From Mariluticola halotolerans (GTDB lineage Bacteria; Pseudomonadota; Alphaproteobacteria; Rhizobiales; Devosiaceae), in contig NZ_CP090960.1 in assembly GCF_021611515.1 (NCBI RefSeq), positions 682,001-746,000 on the forward strand: a stretch of 64,000 nt of DNA, read 5' to 3'. Below the pieces are notes generated by a model that saw only the letters and a list, made by a program, of their open reading frames with translations, was not told the DNA's origin and did not search any database. The position numbers and the translations under genes are program-made. Below are positions 34,928 through 44,418 of this stretch, piece after piece. Within the stretch, counting starts at the first letter, position 1; every line of letters starts with the position of its first letter.

Positions 34928-35752
34928 ATGGGGCAAGGTTTGGCGGAATCGGGAGAACATTTCCGACAATCGGACGTGACATTCTGGGGTATTGTCGCCC
35001 TGGTGCTGGGTGCGCTTGCCCTGCTGTTCTCGAATCTGGGGGCGATTCTCCCGCCCAGCACCCTCACAGGGCTGCATTCTACCCGGCTTGATGGCGGCAA
35101 TCTCAATTATTTACGGACCCAGGTTGCCGATTTGCGTGACGAGACGGCGCGTATCCGCAACGAGAACAGCCGCTTGATGAACATGCTGACACTGGCCGAG
35201 CAGGACCAGAACGCAGTGACCCAAAGGGTTGGCGCGATTGAAAGTTCGCTGCCCACCCTGTTCGAAACAGCGCAGGCCAATGCCGTGGTCGATCGCAGTT
35301 TTACCACATCGGCCATTGCCACTGACCCACCGCAAGAGGTTTTCGAGGCGGATGGGGGCACGGTGGCCGTCACCCGCCGCCCGTTTGAACAGGCGGATGT
35401 GGCGCCGCCGATTGCACCGGTGCCCCAAACCCTTGAATTACCGGCAATGCCCCTGCCCTTGCCGCCCCGCATTGTGGGGTCTGCACCCTCGGTTGCCTTT
35501 GGCATTGCGCTTGGGCCGCAGGTGACGGTGCAGGACGCCTTTGTGGCCTGGAAGGACATCACCACCAAGGCCGGGCCGCTATTGTTGGGGCTTGGGCCCC
35601 TGCTTTCAGGCAATGCCGGGGTGGAGCAGCAACGGCTGGTTGCCGGGCCTATCGGGGACTATGAGCAGGCGGAACAATTGTGCATTCGCATGATCCGGAT
35701 TGGCATCAGTTGCCTGCCGGTTCCCTATGCCGGACAGGCCTTGCCAGAATAA
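34928..35752 (+). CDS. Membrane-anchored coiled-coil protein with SPOR-like C-terminus
   Basis: A 274-residue protein of unrecognised family. One N-terminal membrane segment (TFWGIVALVLGALALLFSNLG, about residues 18-38), then a predicted coiled coil (LRTQVADLRDETARIRNEN, residues 62-105), a Pro-rich linker (residues 145-175), and about 80 residues that look like a SPOR peptidoglycan-binding fold. In this last part ALGPQVTVQDAFVAWKDI corresponds to the first repeat and RLVAGPIGDYEQAEQLCIRM to the second, with two conserved-type cysteines near the end. This suggests a divisome or envelope protein, but that is inference. It is monocistronic, divergent from glmU. Confidence 0.65.
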   Translation: MGQGLAESGEHFRQSDVTFWGIVALVLGALALLFSNLGAILPPSTLTGLHSTRLDGGNLNYLRTQVADLRDETARIRNENSRLMNMLTLAEQDQNAVTQRVGAIESSLPTLFETAQANAVVDRSFTTSAIATDPPQEVFEADGGTVAVTRRPFEQADVAPPIAPVPQTLELPAMPLPLPPRIVGSAPSVAFGIALGPQVTVQDAFVAWKDITTKAGPLLLGLGPLLSGNAGVEQQRLVAGPIGDYEQAEQLCIRMIRIGISCLPVPYAGQALPE

Positions 35753-35776
35753 TCCACCATGGGCGCGCAAAAGCGG

Positions 35777-35804
35777 TTGACAGTGAGCGACCAGTGACTA
35801 TGTT
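35777..35804 (+). promoter_or_regulatory. Candidate promoter of tRNA-Lys
   Basis: TTGACA at 35777-35782, a 16-base spacer and TATGTT at 35799-35804 form a plausible housekeeping promoter about 110 bp upstream of the tRNA. A weaker TTGCAC / TATCAG pair lies at 35841-35868. Confidence 0.35.
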
Positions 35805-35914
35805 CCGCCGCAGTTTGCTGACAAAGCGCACACGAAATGTTTGCACTTTTACCGCAAGTTCATATCAGGCATGAGCGGGTTCTTCCCGTGGCTTTTAGAG
35901 CCGACATGCCTTGG

Positions 35915-35989
35915 GCGCCCGTAGCTCAGTGGTAGAGCATCCGACTTTTAATCGGATGGTCGGTGGTTCGACCCCACCCGGGCGTACCA
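35915..35989 (+). tRNA. tRNA-Lys(UUU), CCA encoded
   Basis: A 75-base cloverleaf: acceptor GCGCCCG/CGGGCGT with a terminal G-T pair, T8-A9, D arm GCTCAGTGGTAGAGC, anticodon loop CTTTTAA with anticodon UUU, T arm GGTTCGACCCC, discriminator A, CCA. The expected tRNA-Lys features are present. The 3' end lies only ten bases from the end of the convergent pgi gene, and no terminator is visible between them. Confidence 0.95.
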
Positions 35990-35999
35990 CTTCTTCTCC

Positions 36000-37640
36000 C
36001 TACCCCTTCATCTGGTGATAATAGGCCAAAAGGCCCTGGGTTGAGCTGTCATGCTCTGCGCCATTGGTTGCGCCCTGCACGTTGGGCAGCAAGGCCTTGG
36101 CGAGCTGCTTGCCCAATTCCACACCCCACTGGTCGAATGAATTGATGTTCCAGATGACGCCCTGAACGAAGACCTTGTGCTCATAAAGCGCGATCAGCTG
36201 GCCGAGTGTTGCGGGATCGAGCTTGCGGTAAAGCAGCGTGTTCGAGGGGCGGTTGCCGGGGAAGACCTTGTGCGGGGCCAAAGCCTTGATGTCGGCCTTG
36301 TCCATGCCGGCCTCTTTCAGTTCGGCCACAACCTCGTCTTTTGTCTTGCCCAGCATCAGCGCTTCGGACTGGGCGAAGCAATTGGCGACCAGCTTGTCAT
36401 GATGCGGCGGCATGCTTTCCTGCGGCTGGGCCGCAATCAGGAAATCGCACGGGATGACCGAGGTGCCCTGATGAATCAGCTGGTAGAACGCGTGCTGGCC
36501 ATTGGTGCCCGGCTCGCCCCAGATGATCGGGCCGGTCTCTGTTTCCACCTGCTTGCCCTCAAGGGTGACCGATTTGCCGTTTGATTCCATATCCTGCTGC
36601 TGCAGATAGGCGGGAAAGCGGCTGAGACGCTGGTCATAGGGCAGCACTGCATGGGTCGCGAAACCCCATTCATTGCGATACCAGACCCCGAGAACCGCCA
36701 TGATCACCGGCAGGTTTTTTTCCAGCGGCGTGGTGCGGAAATGATTATCCATAGTCGCCGCGCCCTTGAGGAACATGGCGAAATTCTCGTAACCGACAGC
36801 AATGGCGACCGGCAGGCCGATGGCGGACCAGACAGAATAGCGGCCCCCAACCCAGTCCCAGAAACCAAATACACGGTCCGCGCGGATGCCAAAGGCGTCG
36901 CAAGCCTCCAGATTGGTGGAGACAGCGGCAAAATGATCATTCACCGCCTCATCGCCCAGCGCTTCGGCCAGCCATTGGCGGGCGCTGTTGGCATTGGTCA
37001 TGGTCTCGTCGGTGGTGAAGGTCTTTGAGGCGACGATGAACATGGTGCGCTTCGGATCGAGGCGTTTCAGCGTGTCATGCATGCTGGCGCCATCGACATT
37101 GGAAACGTAATGGGCGCGCAGGTCGGCGCGGGTATAGGGTTCGAGCGCCAGGGTGACCATGGCAGGTCCCAGATCCGAGCCACCAATGCCGATATTGACG
37201 ATATCGGTGAACTGTTCGCCGGTATGTCCCTTGATGGAACCGTCGCGGACCTGATCGGAGAAGGTCTTGATCCGCTCAAGCACTTCACGAATGCCGGGCA
37301 TGACATCCTGGCCATCCACCAGCACAGGCTCCTCGCCGCCATAGCGCAGCGCCATATGCAGCACGGAGCGGCCCTCGGTGACGTTGATCGGCTCGCCGGC
37401 CCACATGGCGTCGCGGCGCGCTTCCACGCCTGCGTGCCGCGCCAGATCGATCAGCGCGGCCATTGCCTCGGTATCGATGCGGTTTTTGGAATAATCGAGA
37501 ATGATATCGCCGCAATTGGCGGAAAAGCTGCGGAAACGGTCCGGGTTCTCCGCAAAAAGCTGGCGCATGGGCCGGTCTGTGAGGCGTTTGCGATGCTTTT
37601 TCAGGGAATCCAGAGTGGTCTTGTTTTTTGCATCAGCCAT
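36000..37640 (-). CDS. pgi: Glucose-6-phosphate isomerase
   Basis: A 546-residue Pgi, the usual length of the long bacterial form. Signatures include [17 protein letters not shown] near residue 145, [14 protein letters not shown] near residue 205, [13 protein letters not shown] near residue 265, the catalytic Glu region around [14 protein letters not shown] near residue 385 with His, and [26 protein letters not shown] near the end. It interconverts glucose-6-P and fructose-6-P, the GlmS substrate. The start is ATG 37640 ([11 protein letters not shown]) after AAAGGAAAGG; the frame is open 24 codons further, into the region after tgt. Confidence 0.97.
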   Translation of the reverse strand: MADAKNKTTLDSLKKHRKRLTDRPMRQLFAENPDRFRSFSANCGDIILDYSKNRIDTEAMAALIDLARHAGVEARRDAMWAGEPINVTEGRSVLHMALRYGGEEPVLVDGQDVMPGIREVLERIKTFSDQVRDGSIKGHTGEQFTDIVNIGIGGSDLGPAMVTLALEPYTRADLRAHYVSNVDGASMHDTLKRLDPKRTMFIVASKTFTTDETMTNANSARQWLAEALGDEAVNDHFAAVSTNLEACDAFGIRADRVFGFWDWVGGRYSVWSAIGLPVAIAVGYENFAMFLKGAATMDNHFRTTPLEKNLPVIMAVLGVWYRNEWGFATHAVLPYDQRLSRFPAYLQQQDMESNGKSVTLEGKQVETETGPIIWGEPGTNGQHAFYQLIHQGTSVIPCDFLIAAQPQESMPPHHDKLVANCFAQSEALMLGKTKDEVVAELKEAGMDKADIKALAPHKVFPGNRPSNTLLYRKLDPATLGQLIALYEHKVFVQGVIWNINSFDQWGVELGKQLAKALLPNVQGATNGAEHDSSTQGLLAYYHQMKG

Positions 37641-37656
37641 GTGCCGGGCCTTTCCT

Positions 37657-38787
37657 TTAGTCCAGCGGCGGCATGTCGCCTTTGGCCCATTTGGCCCGCG
37701 TTGCCGCCGCAAAATCGTTGATTTGGCCGCGGGCGATTGCCGCGCGCGCGCCGGATGTGAGTTCTTGATAATAGGCGAGATTGATCTGTGAAAGGATCAT
37801 GGCACCTAAAATCTCTTCTGTCTTTACCAGATGATGGAGATAGGCGCGGGAAAATCGGCGGCAGTTCTCATTGGGCGAGGTTTCGTCCAGCGGGCGATGG
37901 TCGTCGCGGTGCCGGGCGTTTTTCAGATTGATCATGCCCATGGCGGTATAGGCGTGACCATGCCGCCCTGCCCGCGTAGGATGCACGCAATCGAACATAT
38001 CGATGCCGCGCTCAATACCGCCGAGAATATCGTCGGGCTTGCCCACGCCCATCAGGTAATGCGGCTTTTCAGCCGGCAATTCAGCAACGATCTCGTCGAG
38101 CACGCGGAACATCACCTCTTGCGGTTCGCCCACGGCGAGGCCGCCAACGGCATAGCCGTCAAAGCCGATGGATATAAGCCCTTGAGCTGAGCGGGCACGC
38201 AGATTGGCATCGTCGCCCCCCTGCACAATGCCGAACAGGCCACGCTGCGGCTGTTGGCCAAAAGCGGTTTTCGAGCGCTCGGCCCAGCGCAGGGACAATT
38301 CCATGGCGCGCTCGATTTCCTTCGTCTCTGCGGGCAGCTTCAGACATTCATCAAGCTGCATGATGATATCGCTGTCGAGCAGGGTCTGGATTTCGATCGA
38401 GCGTTCCGGGGTCAGTTGGTGGGTCGACCCATCGATATGGGATTTGAAGACCACGCCCTTTTCATTAAGCTTGCGCAATTGCGCCAGCGACATCACCTGA
38501 AAGCCACCGCTATCAGTGAGAATGGGAAATTCCCAATCCATGAAGGTGTGCAGGCCACCGAGGCGTGCCACCCGTTCCGCGCCGGGGCGCAGCATCAGGT
38601 GATAGGTGTTGCCCAAGAGGATATCGGCACCGGTGGCTTTTACCTGCTCGGGATACATGGCCTTGACGGTTGCAACCGTGCCCACGGGCATGAAAGCCGG
38701 GGTGCGGATATCGCCGCGATGGGTTTTGATGACGCCGTGCCGGGCCTTGCCATCGGTATGGAGCAGTTCAAAGCTATGCGGGATCAT
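37657..38787 (-). CDS. tgt: tRNA-guanine transglycosylase, zinc site degenerate
   Basis: A 376-residue Tgt that exchanges guanine 34 for preQ1 in GUN-anticodon tRNAs. Catalytic features are intact: [33 protein letters not shown] with the active-site Asp, GIVQGG near residue 200, [11 protein letters not shown] near residue 242, and [13 protein letters not shown] with the Asp nucleophile. The usual CxCxxC zinc motif is replaced: after RPLDE the residues read TSPNENC, so two of three Cys are missing. This loss may be shared by related alphaproteobacteria. It overlaps queA, which acts on the next step, by 4 bp, giving a queuosine operon. Confidence 0.96.
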   Translation of the reverse strand: MIPHSFELLHTDGKARHGVIKTHRGDIRTPAFMPVGTVATVKAMYPEQVKATGADILLGNTYHLMLRPGAERVARLGGLHTFMDWEFPILTDSGGFQVMSLAQLRKLNEKGVVFKSHIDGSTHQLTPERSIEIQTLLDSDIIMQLDECLKLPAETKEIERAMELSLRWAERSKTAFGQQPQRGLFGIVQGGDDANLRARSAQGLISIGFDGYAVGGLAVGEPQEVMFRVLDEIVAELPAEKPHYLMGVGKPDDILGGIERGIDMFDCVHPTRAGRHGHAYTAMGMINLKNARHRDDHRPLDETSPNENCRRFSRAYLHHLVKTEEILGAMILSQINLAYYQELTSGARAAIARGQINDFAAATRAKWAKGDMPPLD

Positions 38788-39869
38788 GCGCCTGGCTCAC
38801 CCCGAAACAGCAGCGACGCATCGCCATAGGAATAAAAACGATATTCGTTATCAATGGCATAGCGATAGGCCGCTTGCATGGTTTCAAATCCTGAAAAGGC
38901 GCTGACCAGCATGAACAGGGTCGAGCGCGGCAGGTGAAAATTGGTCATCAGGATATCGACGGCTTTAAATCCATAACCCGGCGTAATGAAAATATCGGTG
39001 TCGCCTGAGAAAGCCTCCAGCGTGCCGGTTTCGCGGCAGGCGGATTCGAGCAGGCGCAGGCTTGTGGTGCCGACAGCGACAATCTGGCCGCCGGCCTGTT
39101 GTGCAGCTTTCAGGCGGGCCACGCATTCAGGGCTGACTTCGCCCCATTCCGAATGCATTTTATGATCGTCGGTATCATCAGCCTTGACCGGCAGGAACGT
39201 GCCCGCCCCCACATGCAGCGTGACATGCTCGATGCCGATGCCCTTGGCTTCCAGCTTGGCCAGCAATTCTTCGGTGAAATGCAGGCCCGCCGTCGGGGCG
39301 GCGACAGCGCCGTCCACTTCGGCATAAACCGTCTGGTAATCCTGCTTGTCGCGCTCTTCGAGTTGGCGCTTGGCGCCGATATAGGGCGGCAGCGGCATGG
39401 CGCCATGCGATTTGATCGCTTCATCGAGATAAGCACCGCTCAGATCAAATTTGAGCAGCACCTGGCCGCCGTCTGCGATTTCGGCAATTGTCGCTTCAAG
39501 CTTTTGCAGGGCGCAGGCGCGATCCTCGATCTGACCGAAAACCAACCGGTCCCCGGCTTTCAGCCGTTTGGCGGGGCGGGCAAAGGCGAGCCAGGTCGCC
39601 TCCCCTTCGCGCTTGTGCAGGTTGAAGGAAACCGAGGCCTGATTGCCATCACGGTGGCGAATGCCGCGCAATTCTGCCGGGATCACCTTGGTATCGTTGA
39701 TCACCAGCACATCGCCGGGGTTCAGGAGGTCGAGAATATCGGTGAAAACATGGTCTGCCGGCTGTTCACCGGGACGGACAACAAGCAGCCGCGCAGCATC
39801 GCGCGGCTCCACCGGGTGCAGCGCAATCCGCTCGGGCGGCAGGTCAAAATCGAATTGATCAACGCGCAT
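38784..39869 (-). CDS. queA: S-adenosylmethionine:tRNA ribosyltransferase-isomerase
   Basis: A 361-residue QueA. It transfers and rearranges the ribosyl group of SAM onto preQ1-tRNA to form epoxyqueuosine. Family segments are [19 protein letters not shown] at the N-terminus, [13 protein letters not shown] near residue 55, [13 protein letters not shown] near residue 195, [11 protein letters not shown] near residue 225, [11 protein letters not shown] near residue 270 and [15 protein letters not shown] near residue 320. Its start touches the stop of the secreted-protein gene by one base (TGATG) and it overlaps tgt by 4 bp. Confidence 0.97.
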   Translation of the reverse strand: MRVDQFDFDLPPERIALHPVEPRDAARLLVVRPGEQPADHVFTDILDLLNPGDVLVINDTKVIPAELRGIRHRDGNQASVSFNLHKREGEATWLAFARPAKRLKAGDRLVFGQIEDRACALQKLEATIAEIADGGQVLLKFDLSGAYLDEAIKSHGAMPLPPYIGAKRQLEERDKQDYQTVYAEVDGAVAAPTAGLHFTEELLAKLEAKGIGIEHVTLHVGAGTFLPVKADDTDDHKMHSEWGEVSPECVARLKAAQQAGGQIVAVGTTSLRLLESACRETGTLEAFSGDTDIFITPGYGFKAVDILMTNFHLPRSTLFMLVSAFSGFETMQAAYRYAIDNEYRFYSYGDASLLFRGEPGA

Positions 39870-40252
39870 CAGAACTCAGAACACGTAACCGCGTAAGCAC
39901 CGGTGCCGGGCACCTGCAAAGTGCCGGCGAATACGATGTCTTCCCCTTCCGTCGCGCTGAAAAGCCGAAGCTTTGCCAGCGTTTTCTCAAGATTGGGGTC
40001 GGTAAAATCGACAAGGAACTGACCATGGTCAGCATATTGCTGGCCGACAACGATATCGCCGTCGACCATGGAAATGACATCGTCACCAATGGCAATGGTC
40101 GCGTTGGCAACGGCGGCCACGCTCACTGTGCCGATGGCCATTTCAATGCTCGCCCCGTTGGAAGATTCACATACCAGTGTGGATGTGGCGTGTGCCGGCA
40201 CAGAATATGCCAGCACACCTATTCCAATGATGGCGGGCCAGAACCGCATCAC
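39869..40252 (-). CDS. Small secreted protein of unknown function
   Basis: 127 residues with a signal peptide ([19 protein letters not shown], cleaved near residue 22) and a mature beta-rich domain containing two cysteines (LVCESSNG near the start and AVTCSEF at the very end), likely a disulfide. I do not recognise the family. It is embedded in a coupled run: 4-bp overlap with the cyclophilin upstream and one-base overlap with queA downstream. It is thus probably expressed with periplasmic folding and tRNA modification genes by position rather than function. Confidence 0.7.
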   Translation of the reverse strand: MMRFWPAIIGIGVLAYSVPAHATSTLVCESSNGASIEMAIGTVSVAAVANATIAIGDDVISMVDGDIVVGQQYADHGQFLVDFTDPNLEKTLAKLRLFSATEGEDIVFAGTLQVPGTGAYAVTCSEF

Positions 40253-40722
40253 GCGTCGGCCATGACCTTCATGGACACGATATTGTCCGGATTGCGCACA
40301 GGCTCGCCACGCTCAAGCTTGTCGACAGCTTCCATACCGTCGGTGACTTCACCCCAGACCGTATACTGACGGTTGAGGAAAGGCGCATCGCCGAAGCAGA
40401 TGAAGAACTGGGAATTGGCCGAATCCGGGTTGGAGGAACGGGCCATGGAGCAAGTGCCGCGCACGTGCTTTTCCTCGTTGAATTCTGCCTTCAGGTCCGG
40501 CTTGTCGGAACCGCCAGTGCCATTGCCCTTGGGGCAGCCGACCTGGGCCATGAAGCCGTCGATGACGCGGTGAAACACGATGCCGTCGTAAAAACCTTCA
40601 CGCGCCAGTTCCTTGATGCGTGCAACATGGTTCGGTGCAAGATCAGGCCGCAGCTTGATGGTGACCGTGCCCTTGCTGGTTTCGAGCAGGATGGTGTTTT
40701 CGGGATCGTTGGCCTCGGCCAT
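40249..40722 (-). CDS. Cytoplasmic cyclophilin-type peptidyl-prolyl isomerase
   Basis: About 157 residues, a minimal PpiB-like cyclophilin without signal peptide. Active-site residues are visible: FHRVIDGFMAQ near residue 45 (Arg, Phe, Met, Gln), MARSSNPDSANSQFFI near residue 98, and FLNRQYTVWGEV near residue 118. ATG 40722 (MAEANDPEN) has AAGGA upstream and is better than an ATG five codons earlier. It follows a second, membrane-anchored cyclophilin by 27 bp. Confidence 0.93.
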   Translation of the reverse strand: MAEANDPENTILLETSKGTVTIKLRPDLAPNHVARIKELAREGFYDGIVFHRVIDGFMAQVGCPKGNGTGGSDKPDLKAEFNEEKHVRGTCSMARSSNPDSANSQFFICFGDAPFLNRQYTVWGEVTDGMEAVDKLERGEPVRNPDNIVSMKVMADA

Positions 40723-40749
40723 AAGTCTTCCTTTCAATACAATAGATAT

Positions 40750-41364
40750 TTATTCGCCGGCAGGCGTCATCGAGACGATGGAATCGGGATCGTTGACCAT
40801 GCCGTTGGCCCCGTCACCTTTTTTGATCGCATCGACATGTTCCATGCCGGAGACGACTTTGCCGAACACGGTATACTGGCCGTTGAGATGCGGCGTATCG
40901 CCAAAGGTGATGAAGAATTGCGAATTGGCCGAATCGGGATCGGCGGAACGCGCCATGCCCAAAGTGCCACGCTCAAACGGTTTGTCGTTGAACTCGGCCT
41001 TCAAATCCGGCAGATCGGAACCCCCCATGCCGGTGCCGGTGGGGTCGCCTGTCTGGGCCATGAAGCCGTCGATCACGCGGTGAAACACGACGCCGTTATA
41101 AAAGCCCTCGGCGGCAAGCGAGGCGATGCGCTCGGCATGCGCGGGGGCCACATCACACCACAATTCAAGCCCGACGGGACCATCCTTGAGTTCGAGGGTT
41201 ATATCGATCTTGTCCTTGCCGGTGCACATGCCTTCGCTGGCCATGGCTTCTTCCGACCAGCCCCATGGGGTCAGGCGGACAACCAGTATGGCGGCGAAAA
41301 CGACAACCATCAGGGAAGAGAGAATTCCGATAATGCGATCGGTACGCGATTTTTGCTCGGCCAT
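40750..41364 (-). CDS. Membrane-anchored cyclophilin-type peptidyl-prolyl isomerase
   Basis: A 204-residue cyclophilin with an N-terminal membrane segment (IIGILSSLMVVVFAAILVV, residues 11-29), so the catalytic domain faces the periplasm. The domain has FHRVIDGFMAQTGDPTGTG near residue 95, MARSADPDSANSQFFI and HLNGQYTVFGKVVSGM. Two cysteines (MCTGK and LWCDV) may pair in the periplasm. Its start shares one base with the coaD stop (TAATG). The pairing with the cytoplasmic cyclophilin suggests tandem duplication followed by different localisation. Confidence 0.92.
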   Translation of the reverse strand: MAEQKSRTDRIIGILSSLMVVVFAAILVVRLTPWGWSEEAMASEGMCTGKDKIDITLELKDGPVGLELWCDVAPAHAERIASLAAEGFYNGVVFHRVIDGFMAQTGDPTGTGMGGSDLPDLKAEFNDKPFERGTLGMARSADPDSANSQFFITFGDTPHLNGQYTVFGKVVSGMEHVDAIKKGDGANGMVNDPDSIVSMTPAGE

Positions 41365-41852
41365 TATGTTTTCAATGCCTTGAGAACGAGTGCGGGAACG
41401 AAGGCGGATACATCGCCGCCCATCTCCGCGATCTGGCGCACAAGCGTGGCCGAAATATGCCGGACATGGGGGCTGGAGGGGACGAAAACCGTCTGCAGGT
41501 CTGGTTCCATCTGGGCATTCATGCCCACCATCTGCATTTCATAATTGTAGTCGGTGGTGTCACGCAGGCCGCGAATAATCAGCGTCGCGCCGACGTCGCG
41601 TGCGGCATGCACCATCAGACCATCGAAATCGACGATATGAATTTCGGTGTTGGTGCGCTCGCCGATGGCGACGGTGGTTTCTTTCAACAGACGCAAACGG
41701 TCCGGGTCGGAAAGCAATGGCAGTTTGCGGTGATGCGCGCCCACGGCGACATAGAGCACATCCACGAGTTTGCATGCCCGCTCGATGACATCGAGATGAC
41801 CATTGGTGACGGGATCGAAGGAACCGGGATAAAACCCGACTAATCTGCTCAT
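41364..41852 (-). CDS. coaD: Phosphopantetheine adenylyltransferase
   Basis: A 162-residue CoaD, catalysing the fourth step of coenzyme A synthesis. GFYPGSFDPVTNGHLDVIERA at the N-terminus contains the TxGH nucleotidyl-transfer motif; VAVGAHHRKLP, IIRGLRDTTDYNYEMQM near residue 90 and SSPHVRHISATLVRQIA near residue 120 are conserved. ATG 41852 gives the family's usual N-terminus (MSRLVGFYPG); the ribosome site is weak. It is the first gene in a compact run of six genes down to tgt. Confidence 0.96.
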   Translation of the reverse strand: MSRLVGFYPGSFDPVTNGHLDVIERACKLVDVLYVAVGAHHRKLPLLSDPDRLRLLKETTVAIGERTNTEIHIVDFDGLMVHAARDVGATLIIRGLRDTTDYNYEMQMVGMNAQMEPDLQTVFVPSSPHVRHISATLVRQIAEMGGDVSAFVPALVLKALKT

Positions 41853-41865
41853 AGTGGCGGTTTTG

Positions 41866-42486
41866 TCATGCCTTTTGCTGCAAGGCAAGCCAGATACCGG
41901 CACCAATCAGTATCGTTCCGGAGACAATTCCAGTGCGCTGAGCGAATTTGCCGGCAAACAAACGCCGCGCACTGCCTGCCAGGACGATGTAACAACTATC
42001 GGTGACCAGCGCGGTCAATACCCAGATCAGCCCCAGAAACAGCACTTGCGGGATAACATTTTCAGCCGGGTCGACGAACTGGGGCAAAAAGGCGCCGAAA
42101 AAAATCAGTGCCTTGGGATTGGACCAGAGCACAATAAAACCATTGAGCACCTGTCGCCGTGGTTGCGGGGCGACTGCCGCCGTCGTCATCAGGTGCGGCG
42201 GGTGCCGGATGCTCTTGATACCAAGCCAGATCAGGTAGGCCGCGCCGGCCAGCTTCACCCAGTCGAACACCACCAGCATGAATTGCGAGACGAAATCGAG
42301 CCCGAGGGCCAGAATGGAGATCATGCTGAGCCGCCCGAGCACTGCGCCCGCCTCCATGGCAAAGCCGAGCTTTGACCCATGGCTGAGCGTGGTGCCGGTC
42401 AGCGCCGAGACAGTCACTCCCGGCGTCGCCATGACCGCGAGGGTTGCCAACATGAAAGTGACCAGGGCCGTGCCTTCAAACAGCAT
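41866..42486 (-). CDS. LysE/RhtB-family exporter, copy 2
   Basis: A 206-residue inner-membrane amino acid/metabolite exporter of the LysE family with about six hydrophobic segments. Family features: VMATPGVTVSALTG near residue 20 (normally PGP), LAGAAYLIWLGIKSIR near residue 72 and [24 protein letters not shown] near residue 115. It has the same length as, and strong resemblance to, the gene 5 bp upstream, so it arose by tandem duplication. GVT instead of GPN in the first motif sets it apart. Substrate unknown. Confidence 0.85.
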   Translation of the reverse strand: MLFEGTALVTFMLATLAVMATPGVTVSALTGTTLSHGSKLGFAMEAGAVLGRLSMISILALGLDFVSQFMLVVFDWVKLAGAAYLIWLGIKSIRHPPHLMTTAAVAPQPRRQVLNGFIVLWSNPKALIFFGAFLPQFVDPAENVIPQVLFLGLIWVLTALVTDSCYIVLAGSARRLFAGKFAQRTGIVSGTILIGAGIWLALQQKA

Positions 42487-42491
42487 TGTGT

Positions 42492-43112
42492 TCAGCTCCG
42501 TCGGGCCAGAGCCAGCCAGACGCCACCTGCCATTAGGATCGCACCGGAAATGCGGTTGAGCCATTTGACGCGGGCCGCAGTCAGCAGGTGCCGCGCCGAG
42601 CCCGCGAGAACGGCATAGGCCCCATCAGTGATCGTGGCGATGAGCATGAAGATCAGGCCGAGCACAACCACCTGCGGAAAGGCGGGATGGCTGGTATCGA
42701 CAAATTGCGGAATGAAAGCGCCGAAAAATATCAGCGCCTTGGGATTGGACCAGAGGACCAGCATGCCCTGCAGCGCCAGTTGCCAGAGCGGTTTGGGCTT
42801 AACCGCTTTGGCCGTGTCCAGTTTCCCCGTTGCGCGCAGCATGTTGAACCCGAGCCAGACCAGATAGGCCGCGCCCACCAGTTTGATCCAGTCAAAGGCC
42901 CAGCCCATGAAGGTCACGAGGGTCTGCATGCCGAAAGCCACGACCAGAATCATCAGGAAAACACCGAGCTGGGTGCCCGCCACCACGGCCAGGCCCGCCA
43001 ATGTGCCGCGCGCCAGCGCCTGCCCGGTGATGACAGTGACATTGGGGCCCGGCACGATGGCAAGGATGAAACAGGCCGTGCTGAAGGCAATCAGGGTGGT
43101 GACATCGAACAT
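42492..43112 (-). CDS. LysE/RhtB-family exporter, copy 1
   Basis: A 206-residue LysE-family exporter. [19 protein letters not shown] near residue 18 is the classic signature; [19 protein letters not shown] near residue 72 and [22 protein letters not shown] near residue 118 are nearly identical to the neighbouring copy. ATG 43112 ([10 protein letters not shown]) follows GGAG; an in-frame Met 12 codons earlier is less likely. The two genes form one unit, and a heteromeric exporter is conceivable. Confidence 0.87.
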   Translation of the reverse strand: MFDVTTLIAFSTACFILAIVPGPNVTVITGQALARGTLAGLAVVAGTQLGVFLMILVVAFGMQTLVTFMGWAFDWIKLVGAAYLVWLGFNMLRATGKLDTAKAVKPKPLWQLALQGMLVLWSNPKALIFFGAFIPQFVDTSHPAFPQVVVLGLIFMLIATITDGAYAVLAGSARHLLTAARVKWLNRISGAILMAGGVWLALARRS

Positions 43113-43176
43113 TTTTGGCGGCTCCAGTATGGTCCGCCTAGCCATCACCCAACTGAGAGAAATTGCAAGCCCTGCC

Positions 43177-44412
43177 CTAGGATGCTCCTAAGCTTTTTAT
43201 ATTCCCGCCGCGCGTCAGCACGAGGGTGACCAATGCCAGTACCACCAGCAACACCCCTCCGCACATGAAGGCCATGCCCGTGCCCCAGAGCCGGGCAATC
43301 AGGCTGCCGATGAACGGTGCCGACAGCATGATGCTCATAATCACCGCTTCCCCTGCGGCATGCACCCGGCCGATCCGGTCCGGCGGCGTTTCGCGCTGGA
43401 TGATGCCGCGATAGGGCACCAGCATGAAGGCTGTGGCCCCGCCCATCAGGGCCATGGCCAGATAAAAGACCAGCGCGGCAACGGGCACACCGGCAATCGC
43501 CGCAGACGCAATGGCCATTGCGGTAATGCCGGAGAATGCCGCTGCGCTCATCATGGCGATCAGGGATTTTCCGGCGGGGAGCCGTCCGGCCAGCAATGCC
43601 GCCACCAGACCACCCGCCCCCGAGGTCGCAATACCGAAGCCGAAAGCCGTTGCATCGAGGCCGAAACCGGCGGTGAGAAGCGCAATCAGCGCGTCATAGA
43701 GAAAGAAGGCGAAATAGGCGACAGCCGAGAAAATCAGGGCCGTCAGCATCAGGCCATTACGGCGGAACTCGGCGATCCCTGCGGTCAGTTCGCTCCAGAA
43801 TGGCGGCGTTGTGGCAGAGTCGACTTTTGGGCGGGCTGGCAATTGCAGATTGACCAGCAGCAAGGCAGCGATCAGCGACAGCACGCTATTGAGGCCGAAC
43901 ACCATTTGCGGCGACAGGAAAGCCAGCAAAAGGCCGCCAAGGGCCGGTCCGGCAATTTTTGAGGTCTGGTTGATGGCGTGATGCAGTCCGTTGGCGCTGC
44001 CGAGCAGGTTTTTGGGCGTACTGGCCTGAATGGCCGCCTGCCGCGCCGGGGTGAAGGCTGAATCAATGCTGGCCCGCAAAAACACCAGCACCAGAACCAG
44101 TGCCGTGTGCGGGGCAAAAACCAGTAACAGCGTGGTGAGGGCCCGGCCAAGATTGCTGAGAACCAGCGTTACGCGCAGCGGCACCCGGTCCACCAGCACG
44201 GCCAGCAAGGGGCCGATCAGCACATAGGGCAAGGTCAGCGCCAGGGCGAAGAGGGCCAGCACAAAAGGCCCCTCGCCCCAGCCAAATACCAACAAGGCAA
44301 TGATGGCGGCATAATCGAGCCAGTCGGCCAGATCCGCCGGGGCCGAAGCCAGCGCCAGCCGGCGCGGCACCGCAAGTGCCAGAAGCCCGCGATAGCCCAC
44401 GGGTTCCGGCAC
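43177..44412 (-). CDS. Major facilitator superfamily transporter
   Basis: A 411-residue MFS protein with about 11-12 hydrophobic segments and the MFS_3 (enterobactin-exporter-like) character. Visible: [19 protein letters not shown] at the first helix, [17 protein letters not shown] near residue 73 (loop 2-3 motif), [16 protein letters not shown] near residue 112, and [20 protein letters not shown] near residue 335. Substrate cannot be predicted. The start is GTG 44412, six bases after the gyrA stop, so it is probably translated from the gyrA transcript. Confidence 0.85.
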   Translation of the reverse strand: MPEPVGYRGLLALAVPRRLALASAPADLADWLDYAAIIALLVFGWGEGPFVLALFALALTLPYVLIGPLLAVLVDRVPLRVTLVLSNLGRALTTLLLVFAPHTALVLVLVFLRASIDSAFTPARQAAIQASTPKNLLGSANGLHHAINQTSKIAGPALGGLLLAFLSPQMVFGLNSVLSLIAALLLVNLQLPARPKVDSATTPPFWSELTAGIAEFRRNGLMLTALIFSAVAYFAFFLYDALIALLTAGFGLDATAFGFGIATSGAGGLVAALLAGRLPAGKSLIAMMSAAAFSGITAMAIASAAIAGVPVAALVFYLAMALMGGATAFMLVPYRGIIQRETPPDRIGRVHAAGEAVIMSIMLSAPFIGSLIARLWGTGMAFMCGGVLLVVLALVTLVLTRGGNIKSLGAS

Positions 44413-44418
44413 TTGGCG

